A stretch of DNA of 64,000 bases from assembly GCF_000219625.1 (NCBI RefSeq), contig NC_018214.1:2294001-2358000 (forward strand), read 5' to 3'. Source of the stretch: Zymoseptoria tritici IPO323. Its lineage: Eukaryota; Ascomycota; Dothideomycetes; Mycosphaerellales; Mycosphaerellaceae. A program made the translations under genes and the position numbers. The notes under the pieces are model-generated. The model did no database searches and had not been told where the DNA came from. It saw only the letters and a program-made list of their open reading frames with translations. Positions 11,028 to 20,897 of the stretch are shown here, piece by piece. Numbering within the stretch: the stretch's first letter is position 1; each line of letters opens with the position of its first letter.

Positions 11028-12037
11028 GTTGAAGAGCAGTCCGACACACAAGAGGTCCAAGAAAGGGTTGACACTTTGACACAGCGAGTAAAGACATACT
11101 TATGCAAGATCTACATGATAGCCGCAGCCATGTGGCAAGCATGCAATCGGCTCCTCGTGGCAACATTGTGGAGTCTTGAAAGACTTCGTCGCACGCCATA
11201 CCATTGCAGAACGAGCACATCTCCCGCAGGAGCTCGGGTTGGGCATGCCCCACAGTAGGACGGGGCTCCTGCAGTGAGAAGCCGTCGACTTATCTCGGAC
11301 CCGGCGCTTGGTATGAGGTGTCCAAAGGCGAGCGATTCGAAAAGTTGCAGCGGCACCAATGATGAGAGGCGAAATGGATGCGAATGCATTGGACCGAGTC
11401 GCGATAGGTGCTGAGCTCGGTAACGGCAAGATGTCGTGATTTACGCCAAGGCTCACGTACAGTTGGGATAATGCTTGGGGTGGCATCTATGTCGTGCTCG
11501 AGGAGGGGTGGACTTCATCTTCGGCGTCTGCATTGGCGATATAGGTCGACATTCCGAAGAGCGATGAATGCGAAAAGTCTGACGACCATTGTCCGATGCT
11601 TCCAAGTTTGAGGCCGATCGGTGCTTGACTGGAGAATGTTCCCAGGAGTGCTTGCTTGCTTCGAGGTTTGCAGCATCGAACAACCAGAGTGCATTTGCAG
11701 GTTGCATATGCGGCAGACTTGAATCGTTGAGATTCCAGCGGCGCGGTACCTGCTCGCTACGAGCTCTTCGAGTGTACTAGCTAGTGGATTCGACATGTTC
11801 TGCTGCGTCGTCGGTAGAGTGAGGTTGAACGAAGCTCGCCATCCGGGTGGTCGGTACGATAGCCCGCTGAAGCCGCGACCGGAACAAAGAATATCCTCAC
11901 GCAAAGATGGACCGGGTGGAAACGCTCGGAGGAGAACTACAGGTTTGGCATGTCCACGAGTCTTCCCTTCCACGACCTCCTTGCCATTCACACCTCAGAA
12001 GCCGAAGCAGCATGCTCGATCTCGACGACGATAGCCA
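11028..12037. other. Intergenic region between permease and GT34 gene
   Basis: About 1 kb. Minus-strand ORFs of 128-158 codons (11100-11486, 11515-11991) overlap in different frames. They include a plausible N-terminus MSNPLASTLEELVASR near 11796, but I cannot assemble a supported gene. A small, poorly conserved gene is possible. Confidence 0.35.
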
Positions 12038-13112
12038 TCACTTCGCCTCGACGCATCGTCCTTTCTTCAATCCTTCCGGCGAACAATCGATTCGTGTCGA
12101 GTTCGAAACGAACTGGTTCCAGAACCCTGGCACAGCTTTCTCATAGCGCGTCTTGCCCAATGGGACTTCCCATTTTGCCGGATGCTGCACCAGCTCATCT
12201 AGCCACTTTGCCATGAGTGAAAGTCTCGTCGCACCAAGACCTGCAAAGTGAACCATCAAGTCTCCCGGCTTGCCTTCAAATATCCTCTCGCCCTGGTATG
12301 CATTGATCCACGTGCGCGGTATCCAGGCAACTCCAGCCAAAGCGTCTCTCCTGCGCGGATCCGCCTTCATCGCTTCAAGGACCTTTGACATCGCAGCTTG
12401 TACTCCGAACCAGCCCAAGTCTATGTCGGGATAGTCCAGAGGGTATGCAACAACCTGGGTGAGGAAGTCGACGGAGTCTGGGTGGACTTTGAGATAGAAT
12501 ATGCCCGCATTCAGTCCGTTCTTGTCGGCAGTCAACAGTGCCCAGACGTCCTTGAGATTTTCGGGAGGGAGGAAATGCTCAGGAGATATGGCAGGGTTGA
12601 GCACGATCGAATCGGCATCAACCCACATGAGCCACTTCTTCCTTTGATCTTCCGGTATTGTCATCTCGTGGAGGATTGCGGAAAGGATTGAGTACTGCTT
12701 GCTGTACAGCCTTCGGTTCGTGAGGTCGTACTCAAGATTCTGGAATCCGCAACCCCAGCGTTCACTATGCCGGCGATGGCTGTCGACTGCGGCTTCCAAT
12801 TGAGGATACTTGTGCGCTCCGTACAGCATGGTGCATTTCATGAGGCTGCACTCCGATCGATTATGCTGTGGAGTGAAGGTCGGCTCGGGCTCGGGCACAT
12901 CGACTGGCTCGGGCGCTTCGCTATTCGGGACAAAGGGAGGATCTTCCGACACCAGATTCGTTGACAGGTTTGTGATGAAGCATACCAGTATTAGGAGTGT
13001 GATGCAAGCCGCCGCTCCAAATACGCGCTTGCTGTAGAGCCTGAATGAGAAAATGTCAGCTACAATAAGCAGAGCATGACGAACGCGATTTCCTGGCGGG
13101 CTTGACATACAT
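12038..13112 (-). CDS. GT34 family (MNN10/GMA12-like) glycosyltransferase
   Basis: The main exon is 13040..12038. It encodes a type II membrane protein: a short cytosolic tail, one hydrophobic anchor (AAACITLLILVCFI), a proline-rich stem, then a GT34 domain. Visible are the catalytic DxD in KWLMWVDADSIV, NAGIFYLKVHP, and DLMVHFAG near the end. The family adds alpha-1,6-mannose or alpha-galactose in the Golgi. I place the start as a codon split by a 70-bp intron (13041-13110): AT at 13112-13111, GTATGT donor, GCTGAC branch, TTCAG acceptor, then G CTC TAC. This gives 334 residues. The unspliced alternative starts with the ATG inside the GTATGT donor (13108) and adds 22 residues before LYSK. The family assignment is firm; the start is inferred. 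Confidence 0.88.
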
Positions 13113-13293
13113 TTTGTCCGTTTAACAGTCAGCAGACAGTGAGCGTGATGAGAATGTAAAGTCTACACTATCGTTGTCAGCTCAGTTGTCGAGTAGGAAC
13201 GCGTGAGATGATGAGCTGCATAATAGTCGCTACAACAGTGATGAATCTCCCTTGACACCGGGAACCCATGCCTATGTCCAAAGCTCGTACCGT

Positions 13294-13325
13294 ACCCTGG
13301 CCTATCTCATGTGGATCAGAACCGC
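13294..13325. repeat. Left target duplication (8 bp) and left TIR (24 bp) of the 11-kb element
   Basis: ACCCTGGC at 13294-13301 repeats at 24428-24435 in direct orientation. 13302-13325 is the perfect inverse of 24404-24427. The insertion lies 190 bp upstream of the GT34 start. Confidence 0.9.
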
Positions 13326-13478
13326 CATACAGAGTGTTTTTCTCTCGTCGTCGTCACGTGCAATAGCAGCACGTGAGCAGGGAGGTTTTGAGTTATAGCC
13401 AGCCCCGATAGACTCCAACCTAGCCCCGAAAGTAGTATAGATAGGATGCACGGACTAACGAGAGAACACTCTGTATGG
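13325..13478. repeat. Subterminal inverted repeat, left end of the element
   Basis: CCATACAGAGTG... (13325-13348) is the inverse of 13458-13478, apart from a 3-nt bulge. It can form a stem of about 20 bp enclosing about 110 nt, which contains two CACGTG motifs. It could be a transposase binding site or a nested MITE-like remnant. Confidence 0.6.
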
Positions 13479-13757
13479 GGTCTGAGCTAGTTTTGCACAC
13501 TTTGGCCCTCTAAGCGCCCTAAACACGTCCAAAATCGACACTGTATACGCGATATATCGTGCTACCAACTAGGTGACATTCCAACCCACGGTAAGTCCTT
13601 ATGAAATACGCATATATATATGTATACCAAGTTTAACAGCACCAGCCCTCCTGCTCGTCGCGCCCCGACCCGGTCCTCGTTTTCCCTCTTAGCGCGTTTT
13701 GCCCCGAAAGCTACTACCCCTCCCCCGACGACGACGACTACGCAACACTAGCACCCT

Positions 13758-16700
13758 ATGGCGACCCCTAACATACGCGCGGCCCTTGCTAACATCGATC
13801 CTAACGTCCGCCGACTGCCTCTACGCTCCTCCGCTGCACCTAACGGCCGTCGTCGCTGCCCTAACCTACCAACCGCCAACCCCGAAGGGATACCCCTATC
13901 CTGCCCTGTGCCACGCAATCCTTATTCCTCTTAGCTAGGTCGTACTAGTAAGCAGACTCGAGTCGCTGGGCGCTTTAAGTCGGCAGTTAAGAAGAAGCAC
14001 CGCAGGTAGTCGAAGTAGCGTCTGCAGGGCAACTTCTACAATTACCTCCTACTACCCTTAGTAGCAGAAGAGTAGGATAACCCTCTCGGGGCGGAAGAGA
14101 TAGCAGACGTTAGGGCGTACATTGCCGCGGTGCCGGGGATAACATTAATCGAGCTCCGTGCCCTCGTCGCCTATGTAAGGAAGCCTGGATACTACGCCTT
14201 CTACCGTTAAGTGATCGAGGCAGGTCTTACTTAGATACTGGCTGCTTTAAATCCGACTGCGCCGCCCCGAAAGCCTTATCGAGAGCAGGTTAATATGCTC
14301 TATTCCTTGATCTTCGCCTCTTAGGATGTGCTGTTCGTGGCCCGCATAGGCATTAGCAAAAGCCTCGTGTTCTAAGCATTTACCGTGCTTACTAGCAGCA
14401 TTACCTTCTAGGTAGAGCCTCTTAGCAAGCTTAGTGAAGAGCAGCACCTGGATCTTACTCGCATCGCCCCCGACCTGCTAAAGTTATGCTTAATTATAGC
14501 TACCACGAAGCGTGACAACCCCGACCTGTTCTCTAATATTAAGGCTGGGAAGTATGACCATATTGTGCTTAGGCCCGAACAGGCGGTTTCCAACGACTTT
14601 AAGGCTATGCTCCGTAATAACCACATCCGCAGTTAGATCGGCTTAGTATCTATTGACGAGGTGCATCTGTTGTACTCGTAAGGTAAGTCCTTCCGGCTAC
14701 AATTCCTCTAGCTAGGCTAGCTAAGGCAGCTTGTCTCCCCCGACACTCGGTGGTTTAGTTGCACCGGCACCTTAACAAGGAAGGCTTAGAACTGTGTAAT
14801 TGCTAATAGGGGTTTCCGTCCTTTCGGGGCTGGCGTACGGCAGACTTAGCTGTACAGGAGTTCGATTAACCGCACCGACTATACCTATATCTTTAAGCTA
14901 ATTGTCCGCAGCAAGGCTTCCAAGTTCGCCCAGTTGTACTTTACTATTACCGGGTGTAAGGCTGGCAGCATCGCGACGCCGTAGGGTATCCTACGCACGA
15001 TTATCTTTACAGACAGTCGCATCGAAGTCGTGGTATTAATAAACTACATCCGAGCGTAGCTAGTTGCTATAACTGCTACCTCCCCCGAAGGAGAACGATA
15101 TGTATAGGACTCTGCCGGTGGCCCTCGTTGTATCGTTAACGTTGTGCAGATGTATTCGTCCGGTATCTCCGCTTACGATCAGACCCTTCGGTACAAGGCA
15201 TTTTGCACGGATGACTCTACCATCCGAATACTCGTGGCTACTACCGCGCTATGTATAGGGATTAACATCCCGCGTATATACCGCATTATCTAGTAGAAGA
15301 TGCTGTTAGAGCACTACATTATAAACCTCCGCTAGCGATTCGGCCGGGGTGGACGAGATCTACAGGCAGGGCATCGCACGCAATGCTACGGCTTCTTCCC
15401 CGCGTAGGCATTTAACACAGAAGGGTGTCCGAGACCAGGAGATCCGGCGCTAGGAAGCACCCCGAAAAGCAAGCGTAGGACGTACCAGCAGCGGCGTGGG
15501 TTGGTTGTTAACTACCACGACGAGTGTACTACACCGCTATCAGACAGCGATGGCAGACAGCGATGGCAGCGATGACGACCAAGGCAATGATTCTAGCCCC
15601 GAAATAGACGCCGGCGACTCTGACCACGAGGGCGGCCTGCCTGCTTCACCGGCACCCTCACAGCAGAGGCTGCTTGTTCCTAAGCCGTTGCGTTACTTTA
15701 ACAAGAGCGAGACCAAATCGAGGGCGTGTATAGATGCCGACCTGCATGCTATTATTAACGCTCCGTATAGACGAGCTGTGTAGGATAACCTCTTGTTAGA
15801 GAACGAATGCGTTAAGCGTCCGCCGCTAGTGCCAGCAGAAGTGTGTTGCAACCGGAACTGCAATCCTTTACTAGTAGCTAATAACCCTGTATTCTAACTA
15901 GTTATAGGCGAGATTAAGAAGCCTAAAGGGAGGGGAGGAGTTGCATTAGACCTGCTTACGAGGTGGAGTAAGCGTGTTGTCGACTGCATGTATCCTGCAC
16001 GGGGTCGTCGGTTTACTATGCCACCTAGCATATTCCTCCCCGAAGGGCTAGCTTGGGGTATATGTGCTAAATTCAACAGCCGCGACAGGGTCAATGGTCG
16101 CAACCGGAGCGACTGCACAAAATAGGTGTATAAGCTCGCTCTGCTTAACCGACGCATTAGTTCGGCGCTGCAGCTATGGTCGGAGAGGGACGAGGAGTAG
16201 AGAGATCTAGCGACTTCTAAAGTGTGTCGGGGTTCGGAGCTTCTCCTTCGGGGCTTGCGCGAAGTAGTCCCGTTGGCATATACGGAGTATAGCGCTGTGC
16301 TGGCCTGCAGGGCTGCTGTCAAGAAGCGGAAACGCGATAAGCAAAAGGTCGCTGCTGCTTAAAAGGCGATGCTGGAGAGTATGCCTGAGCCTAAGCGCAG
16401 GATGTTCCTTATCTAAGAGCGGCGTTCAGAGGTCGAGCGTGCTGCACAACAGGCGTCTACTATGACGACCACTCTGATCCCGCGGCGCGTCGAGCTACCG
16501 CTGCTTCGTCGGCTGCATAGCAAGAGCCGATTAGGCGTCGAGGTGTCGTTCGGGGATGGTCCTAAAGCCGAGTTGCCGCTAGTTGGCACTAAATCACATA
16601 TAGCTGCAATCGACAAGAACATAGCGAAGCGCGCGGAGGGCAGGGCTCCACTCGCTTTTCAAGCAGTCGCTAGTGCGATTAATGCAGCCAATCAACCGGA

Positions 16701-16905
16701 CAACCACCTCGGCTTGAGTTTCGACTCGGGCTATAGCGGTGAGGCGGGTGGTATACTATCCTCGCCACCGGTTCCTAGTCGGATAAGAGCAAACCCTACT
16801 GCCACTGCTGCTGCTACTACGCCCCGGGTGACAGAGTCTCCAGCCGAGGAGGGCTTTGGGTATAGGTTGCTCGACAGCGACGACGACAGGGTTCGACAGA
16901 ACTAA
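13758..16905 (+). pseudogene. RecQ-like DEAD/H helicase of the element (in-frame UAR codons, one frameshift)
   Basis: From ATG 13758 one frame runs to the 13-bp duplication at 15541, then resumes one frame over to TAA 16903. With one duplicate copy removed it makes 1,044 codons. About 28 in-frame TAG/TAA codons and no TGA occur. Reading them as unknown residues, the helicase order is clear: a Q-motif-like YREQVNMLYSLI; Walker A ARIGISKSLVF (normally GxGKS); motif Ib KYDHIVLRPEQA; motif II SIDEVHLL; motif III WFSCTGTLT; motif V RILVATTALCIGINIP; motif VI RFGRGGRD. Then come an acidic linker, a CCNRNCNPLL cysteine cluster as in fungal RecQ-type proteins, and a basic C-terminal region. TAG or TAA falls where Gln is expected (VF-stop-A after Walker A; before RFGRGGRD), and in one place probably where Trp is expected. 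Expression as it stands needs read-through or a functional sister copy. Confidence 0.75.
15541..15566 (+). repeat. 13-bp tandem duplication causing a frameshift in the helicase gene
   Basis: CAGACAGCGATGG occurs twice in a row (15541-15553 and 15554-15566). Removing one copy restores a continuous acidic linker reading LSDSDGSDDDQGND. Confidence 0.85.
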
Positions 16906-18332
16906 CGGCCAATGTGCAGGAATCGCCAGCTGACTCCGAAGGGGGCGAACCTGTATAGTCGATCGCTAGGCAGATCCAGCCCTTTAGCGAGGTAGTGCTA
17001 ATTCTTGTAATACTACTCTCTTTCGGGGCTGGCGACATGCTTTCGGGGCTGCCTATTGTATATACTTCGATGTAAATTCCTTTCCTGGCTAATGCGTGTC
17101 GGCTTGGTAAGGACTTCTTGGTATTTAGGGACTGCTACCGGTGGAGCGTCGTTGTCTACCGCCTCCGCTATAACATACTCCCCCTTATCCAACACCCCCA
17201 TTAGTGAGAACTTGCTGGTATTCCGGGCTGCCGGTGTTGTTGTTGTCCACCGCCTCCGCCATAACATGCTCTCCCTTATCCAACACCCCTATTAGTAAGG
17301 ACTTGCTGATATTCGGGGTAACCAGAGAGTTGAGGGTTCTTTCTTCGAGAATATGGTGCAAATGAAGACGCACATGTACTCCACGGTCGCCGTTGCCGCT
17401 GTCGTCGTCGTCGTCGTCGTCGTTGTGAACTCTCGTCTTCTCGGGCGTCGCCAGCCGGCCCCTGCCCTGTCCTCGTAGTCCCCCGGCTTCTTAGGCGTAC
17501 GCCCTTTACATAGAATCGGACCAAGGAGTCTAACAGGCGGGTGTATAGCCCTTCGGGGCGGCATTAACCGCATAAATCGTATATATCAAGTCCTTAATAA
17601 GGAGATTTGGTGTCAACATTAACCATTAGACCGTGCGCGGTATACCGTATCGGGTAAGCCGGGCGTCGATCCGACACCAACGTCACCTGCTGTTGTATAC
17701 GAGAGGGAAACGCCTGTATATTTCGCTACTACATATTGTCTGCTGGCCAACACAGGGCACTCTCGCATCGTAGAATACCTTCTCTTACACTATTAGCATG
17801 TAAAGCTGTCGCCGCGAGCGCACCAGGTGGCCCACCCCCTACCAACTCTGCAGCCTGCGAGGTTTAGGTAAACATAGGGCAGCATGTGCATTTCCATGTG
17901 ATGTCGTCGTCTTCCGCTGACAATACGCCGCATGTGCACGCTGCGTAATCATGGTATTGTCGCACGAGGGTAATCTAGTGCACGTGTGCCTGTGCATGTG
18001 CCGGTGTACGTAAATTCGCAGGTAAATGATCGCCGCCCTCTTTCCCTTAATTGTGCCGGCGACGACGAGCTGCCAGTGGTTTATAAACGCCCCCACCTCT
18101 TCCTTTCCTTCTCTTCTACATCCACTTCGACATCCACTTCCTTCGACATCCACTTCCTTCCTTATCCACAACCTTCTTTACCCTTCTTTCTCCTTCTTCC
18201 ACTTTATTAACAACACCCACTGCTAGCGCCAGCGCTATAGCGCCACCTAACGACAAGTCCGACAAGGACAAGCAGAAGGAGAAGGACGAGGAGAATAACA
18301 ATAACAACAACCGGCGCAGACCACAGAGCAGG
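16906..18332. repeat. Non-coding interval of the element with about 95-bp tandem repeats
   Basis: Two imperfect copies of a unit of about 95 bp span roughly 17105-17300, with a partial third copy to about 17320. Each includes CTTATCCAACACCCC and TTGCTGRTATTC. Copies of TTTCGGGGCT surround it (17021, 17041). A pyrimidine-rich stretch with CTTCGACATCCACTTCC repeats lies at 18118-18165, just before the next gene. No gene recognised. Confidence 0.55.
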
Positions 18333-20688
18333 ATGGAATCCTCTCTGCGAGGCGCAATAGGCAATCCCTTTAGCACGCCCGGTCCCACTTACCGCTAGCA
18401 CTACGAGCATAGCATGCGGAACAGGGAAGAAGAGCGCAGTACGAGGCAGCGATACACTAGCATAGCGGTAAAGAATGCGAGGGATGCCCTACGCAGGTTT
18501 AGTCCTTCGTCGAGGCTACTAACATGCTTGTCGATATACCAATCGCCAGATAACACCGAGCGCATAATCGTAGAGAGCGAGCGCAAGCGGATTCGCAGCC
18601 GGAGTAAGTTACCCCGATAGCATCCAGCGCAGCCCCGACACTGACCCTCCTCTTATTATAGCTCCTTCTGTCGCCCCTTTAGCGGCCCCTTCACTTAGCA
18701 ACCCTTTCTCCCTAATAGGCAACATCCCTAAGGTTCCGAGCACCCTGCGCACAGATACTCGTCTACCATCCACTCCAACTCCGTCCGCACGTGCACCGCC
18801 AGCTACTGCACCGCCAGCTACTGCACTACCAGCTACCTCCCCTCCTGCTGCTGCTACCCCCGACATGCCTAACGTTAGCAGCCTCAACCTCGGCGGCACG
18901 GGCTTTAATCGCATGCGCCGAACCTTCTTAGGTGCACCTCGCGCTCCGCCTCGGTTGGCCCCCAGCCGACCCCCGGAACCGTACGTAACCTTTTAACACC
19001 CGGACAGGGCAGTAACCTTTGCAGGAATCGACCCTAGGAATACCGCATACGACCTAATTCGAGGATACTACGATCCTACATTGACTAGTAGGAACCCTCG
19101 CATCCCCAACACGCCGGGTAAGCCGACTTCTTCTAGGCCTATCCGGGCTAGCAACGAGCGGGGCAGCGGTAGTTCCGAGACGTTGGTCCTTGGAGTTCGG
19201 TTGTTCGACGCCGTTAAGGGCGCGGCCCTTAGTAGTGGCAGTAGTAGCAGTAGTGGCTTCCTTCCGGATGCTTCGCTTTCTCCAGGCTCACCGGTGGGCT
19301 CACCTAGGACGCTTAGGAGGGGACATGGTCGCACCGCTAGTAGCTCGCGGACACAGCAACTTAGTAGCAACTATAGCGACCTGCCCTAAAGCGGCTCTAG
19401 CAGCATAATGCCCCAAAGCGGTTCCGGCAGTATAATGCGCTACGACTCGGACAATTTAATAACCCTCTCTATCGCTTCTGCGGACATCGACTCGGTTCTA
19501 ACTAATAACATCGACCGCCGCCTTAACGACATGCCAGAGGGCCTCTAGTACATCCCGGAAGTCTAGTCCAGTGATGGCACGATCTGCACAGAGTGCCTAA
19601 AGCTCATCTGCGAGAGGAACAAGCTAGCACGCCCCGATAAGTTCTGCTGCGGCAATACGTTCAGTAGTAACGGCAGTGCCCCGAAACAGAAGGGCTGCAA
19701 CAACTGTAGCTGGAAAACCGGACGCAAGAAGCAGTGCACCCTAGTTACTAAGACGCAGGGCTCGGGCAGGTTCTAGAACGGTAGCACTACCGTCTTCAAC
19801 CGCGCACATAACGTGCTCGAAGTCCTCCGCCAGCGTGCTCTCTACGCTACTAAGGAGCTAGAAAAGGCGAAGGCTAACAATGCGAGCAAGGAGAAGGTCG
19901 CTAAGCTGGCCGAGGAGCGGGAGAAGCTCTTAACTACCTGGCAGGAGTACGCATGCAAGATGCGTAAGACTATTAGCTAGTAGGCTTCCTCTAAGAAGAC
20001 TAAGGGCGCCGCCAACCGCAAGACGTAGGAGGAGCAGCTACAGCAGGTCCGCGAGAACAACGGCAACATAGAGCATAAGTTGCTAATCCAGCTCGGCCAG
20101 TAGTCGTTCTTCGCCAACGGTGCCGCTAACGCTGTGCCCCGCGGGCTGCCGCTAACTAACGTCGTCGTAGACCGCGCTGTTAAGATCGGTGTGCGTAACT
20201 TCCTGCTTCGCAACGGCATGCAGAGGGCGCGCCTTTGGTACTACGGGCGCCAGGCTCCGGGTCGCCGCAGTAGAGGCAACGGTAGGAACACGGGTAGGAA
20301 CGGTGGAGGCGGTAGGAACGGTGGAGGCGGTAGGAACGCTAGTAGCAGCTCCAGCAAGAAGGACTCTAACAAGGACTCTAACAAGGACTCCAACAAGGAC
20401 TCTAACAAGGACTCCAACAAGGACTCTAACAAGGACTCTAGCAAGGACTCCAACAAGAAGGATGCGAGCAAGAAGGATGCGAGCAAGAAGGATGCGAGCA
20501 AGAAGGACGACAGCAAGAAGGAGCTGTCGGCTAGCAAGAAGCAGCAGCTGTCCGAATTGTTCGGCAAGAAGGGTAGCGGTGGTAGCAGCGAGAAGAAGGG
20601 CGACGGCGGTAGCAGCGGGAAGAAGGACGGCAGCAGTGGCGACAGCGGCAGTAGCGGCGGGAAGAAGGACAATACGCAGTGTCCTTAG
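18333..20688 (+). pseudogene. Cysteine-cluster, coiled-coil, low-complexity protein of the element
   Basis: Exons 18333..18603 and 18662..20688 are joined across a 58-bp intron with ideal signals (GTAAGT, ACTGAC, TTATAG). They give 765 codons with about ten in-frame TAG/TAA and no TGA or frameshift. The frame is also open upstream of ATG 18333, and TAG 20686 may not be the true end. Order: basic N-terminus, Pro/Ala/Ser-rich middle, a cysteine cluster (CTECLKLIC, then FCCGN, then GCNNCSWK and a further Cys) likely to bind zinc, a coiled coil (ELEKAKANNASKEKVAKL), then Gly/Asn/Arg repeats and Lys/Asp/Ser tracts. A DNA-binding accessory role is a guess. I do not recognise the family. Confidence 0.6.
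20356..20520 (+). repeat. 12-bp and 15-bp coding tandem repeats
   Basis: Repeated AAGGACTCTAAC-type units (peptide KDSN, about eight copies) are followed by three AAGAAGGATGCGAGC units (KKDAS). They lie within the low-complexity tail of the preceding gene. Confidence 0.8.
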
Positions 20689-20897
20689 CAGTAGGACGAG
20701 CGCGGATCGTCGGTTTTAGCGAGATAATTGTGCCAGTTCAGCCCCGACAGATACTATGTCAGCCCCGACAGCCAGAATTAGTTTTTAATAGGCAGGGCCA
20801 GCGTTGTTTGGACTAAGACTGCATTGCTAACGAGCACTGCCAAAAGCGTTAATTTGGACCGAGAACAAGCATAGCAATAGCCCCGACAGAGATTAAT

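Noticed and set aside
13758..16905. Horizontal transfer of the element from a ciliate using UAR as Gln
   Set aside because: Introns have fungal splice signals, composition is GC-rich and host RIP explains UAR without UGA; kept only as an alternative inside the UAR finding.
16860..16919. Possible 60-bp intron near the helicase C-terminus (CTAAC and CAG present)
   Set aside because: The junction does not lead into the plausible downstream frame, so the gene was ended at TAA 16903.
20241..20672. Minus-strand 143-codon ORF rich in Leu/Ser/Pro
   Set aside because: Mirror image of the Lys/Asp/Ser/Asn repeat on the plus strand.
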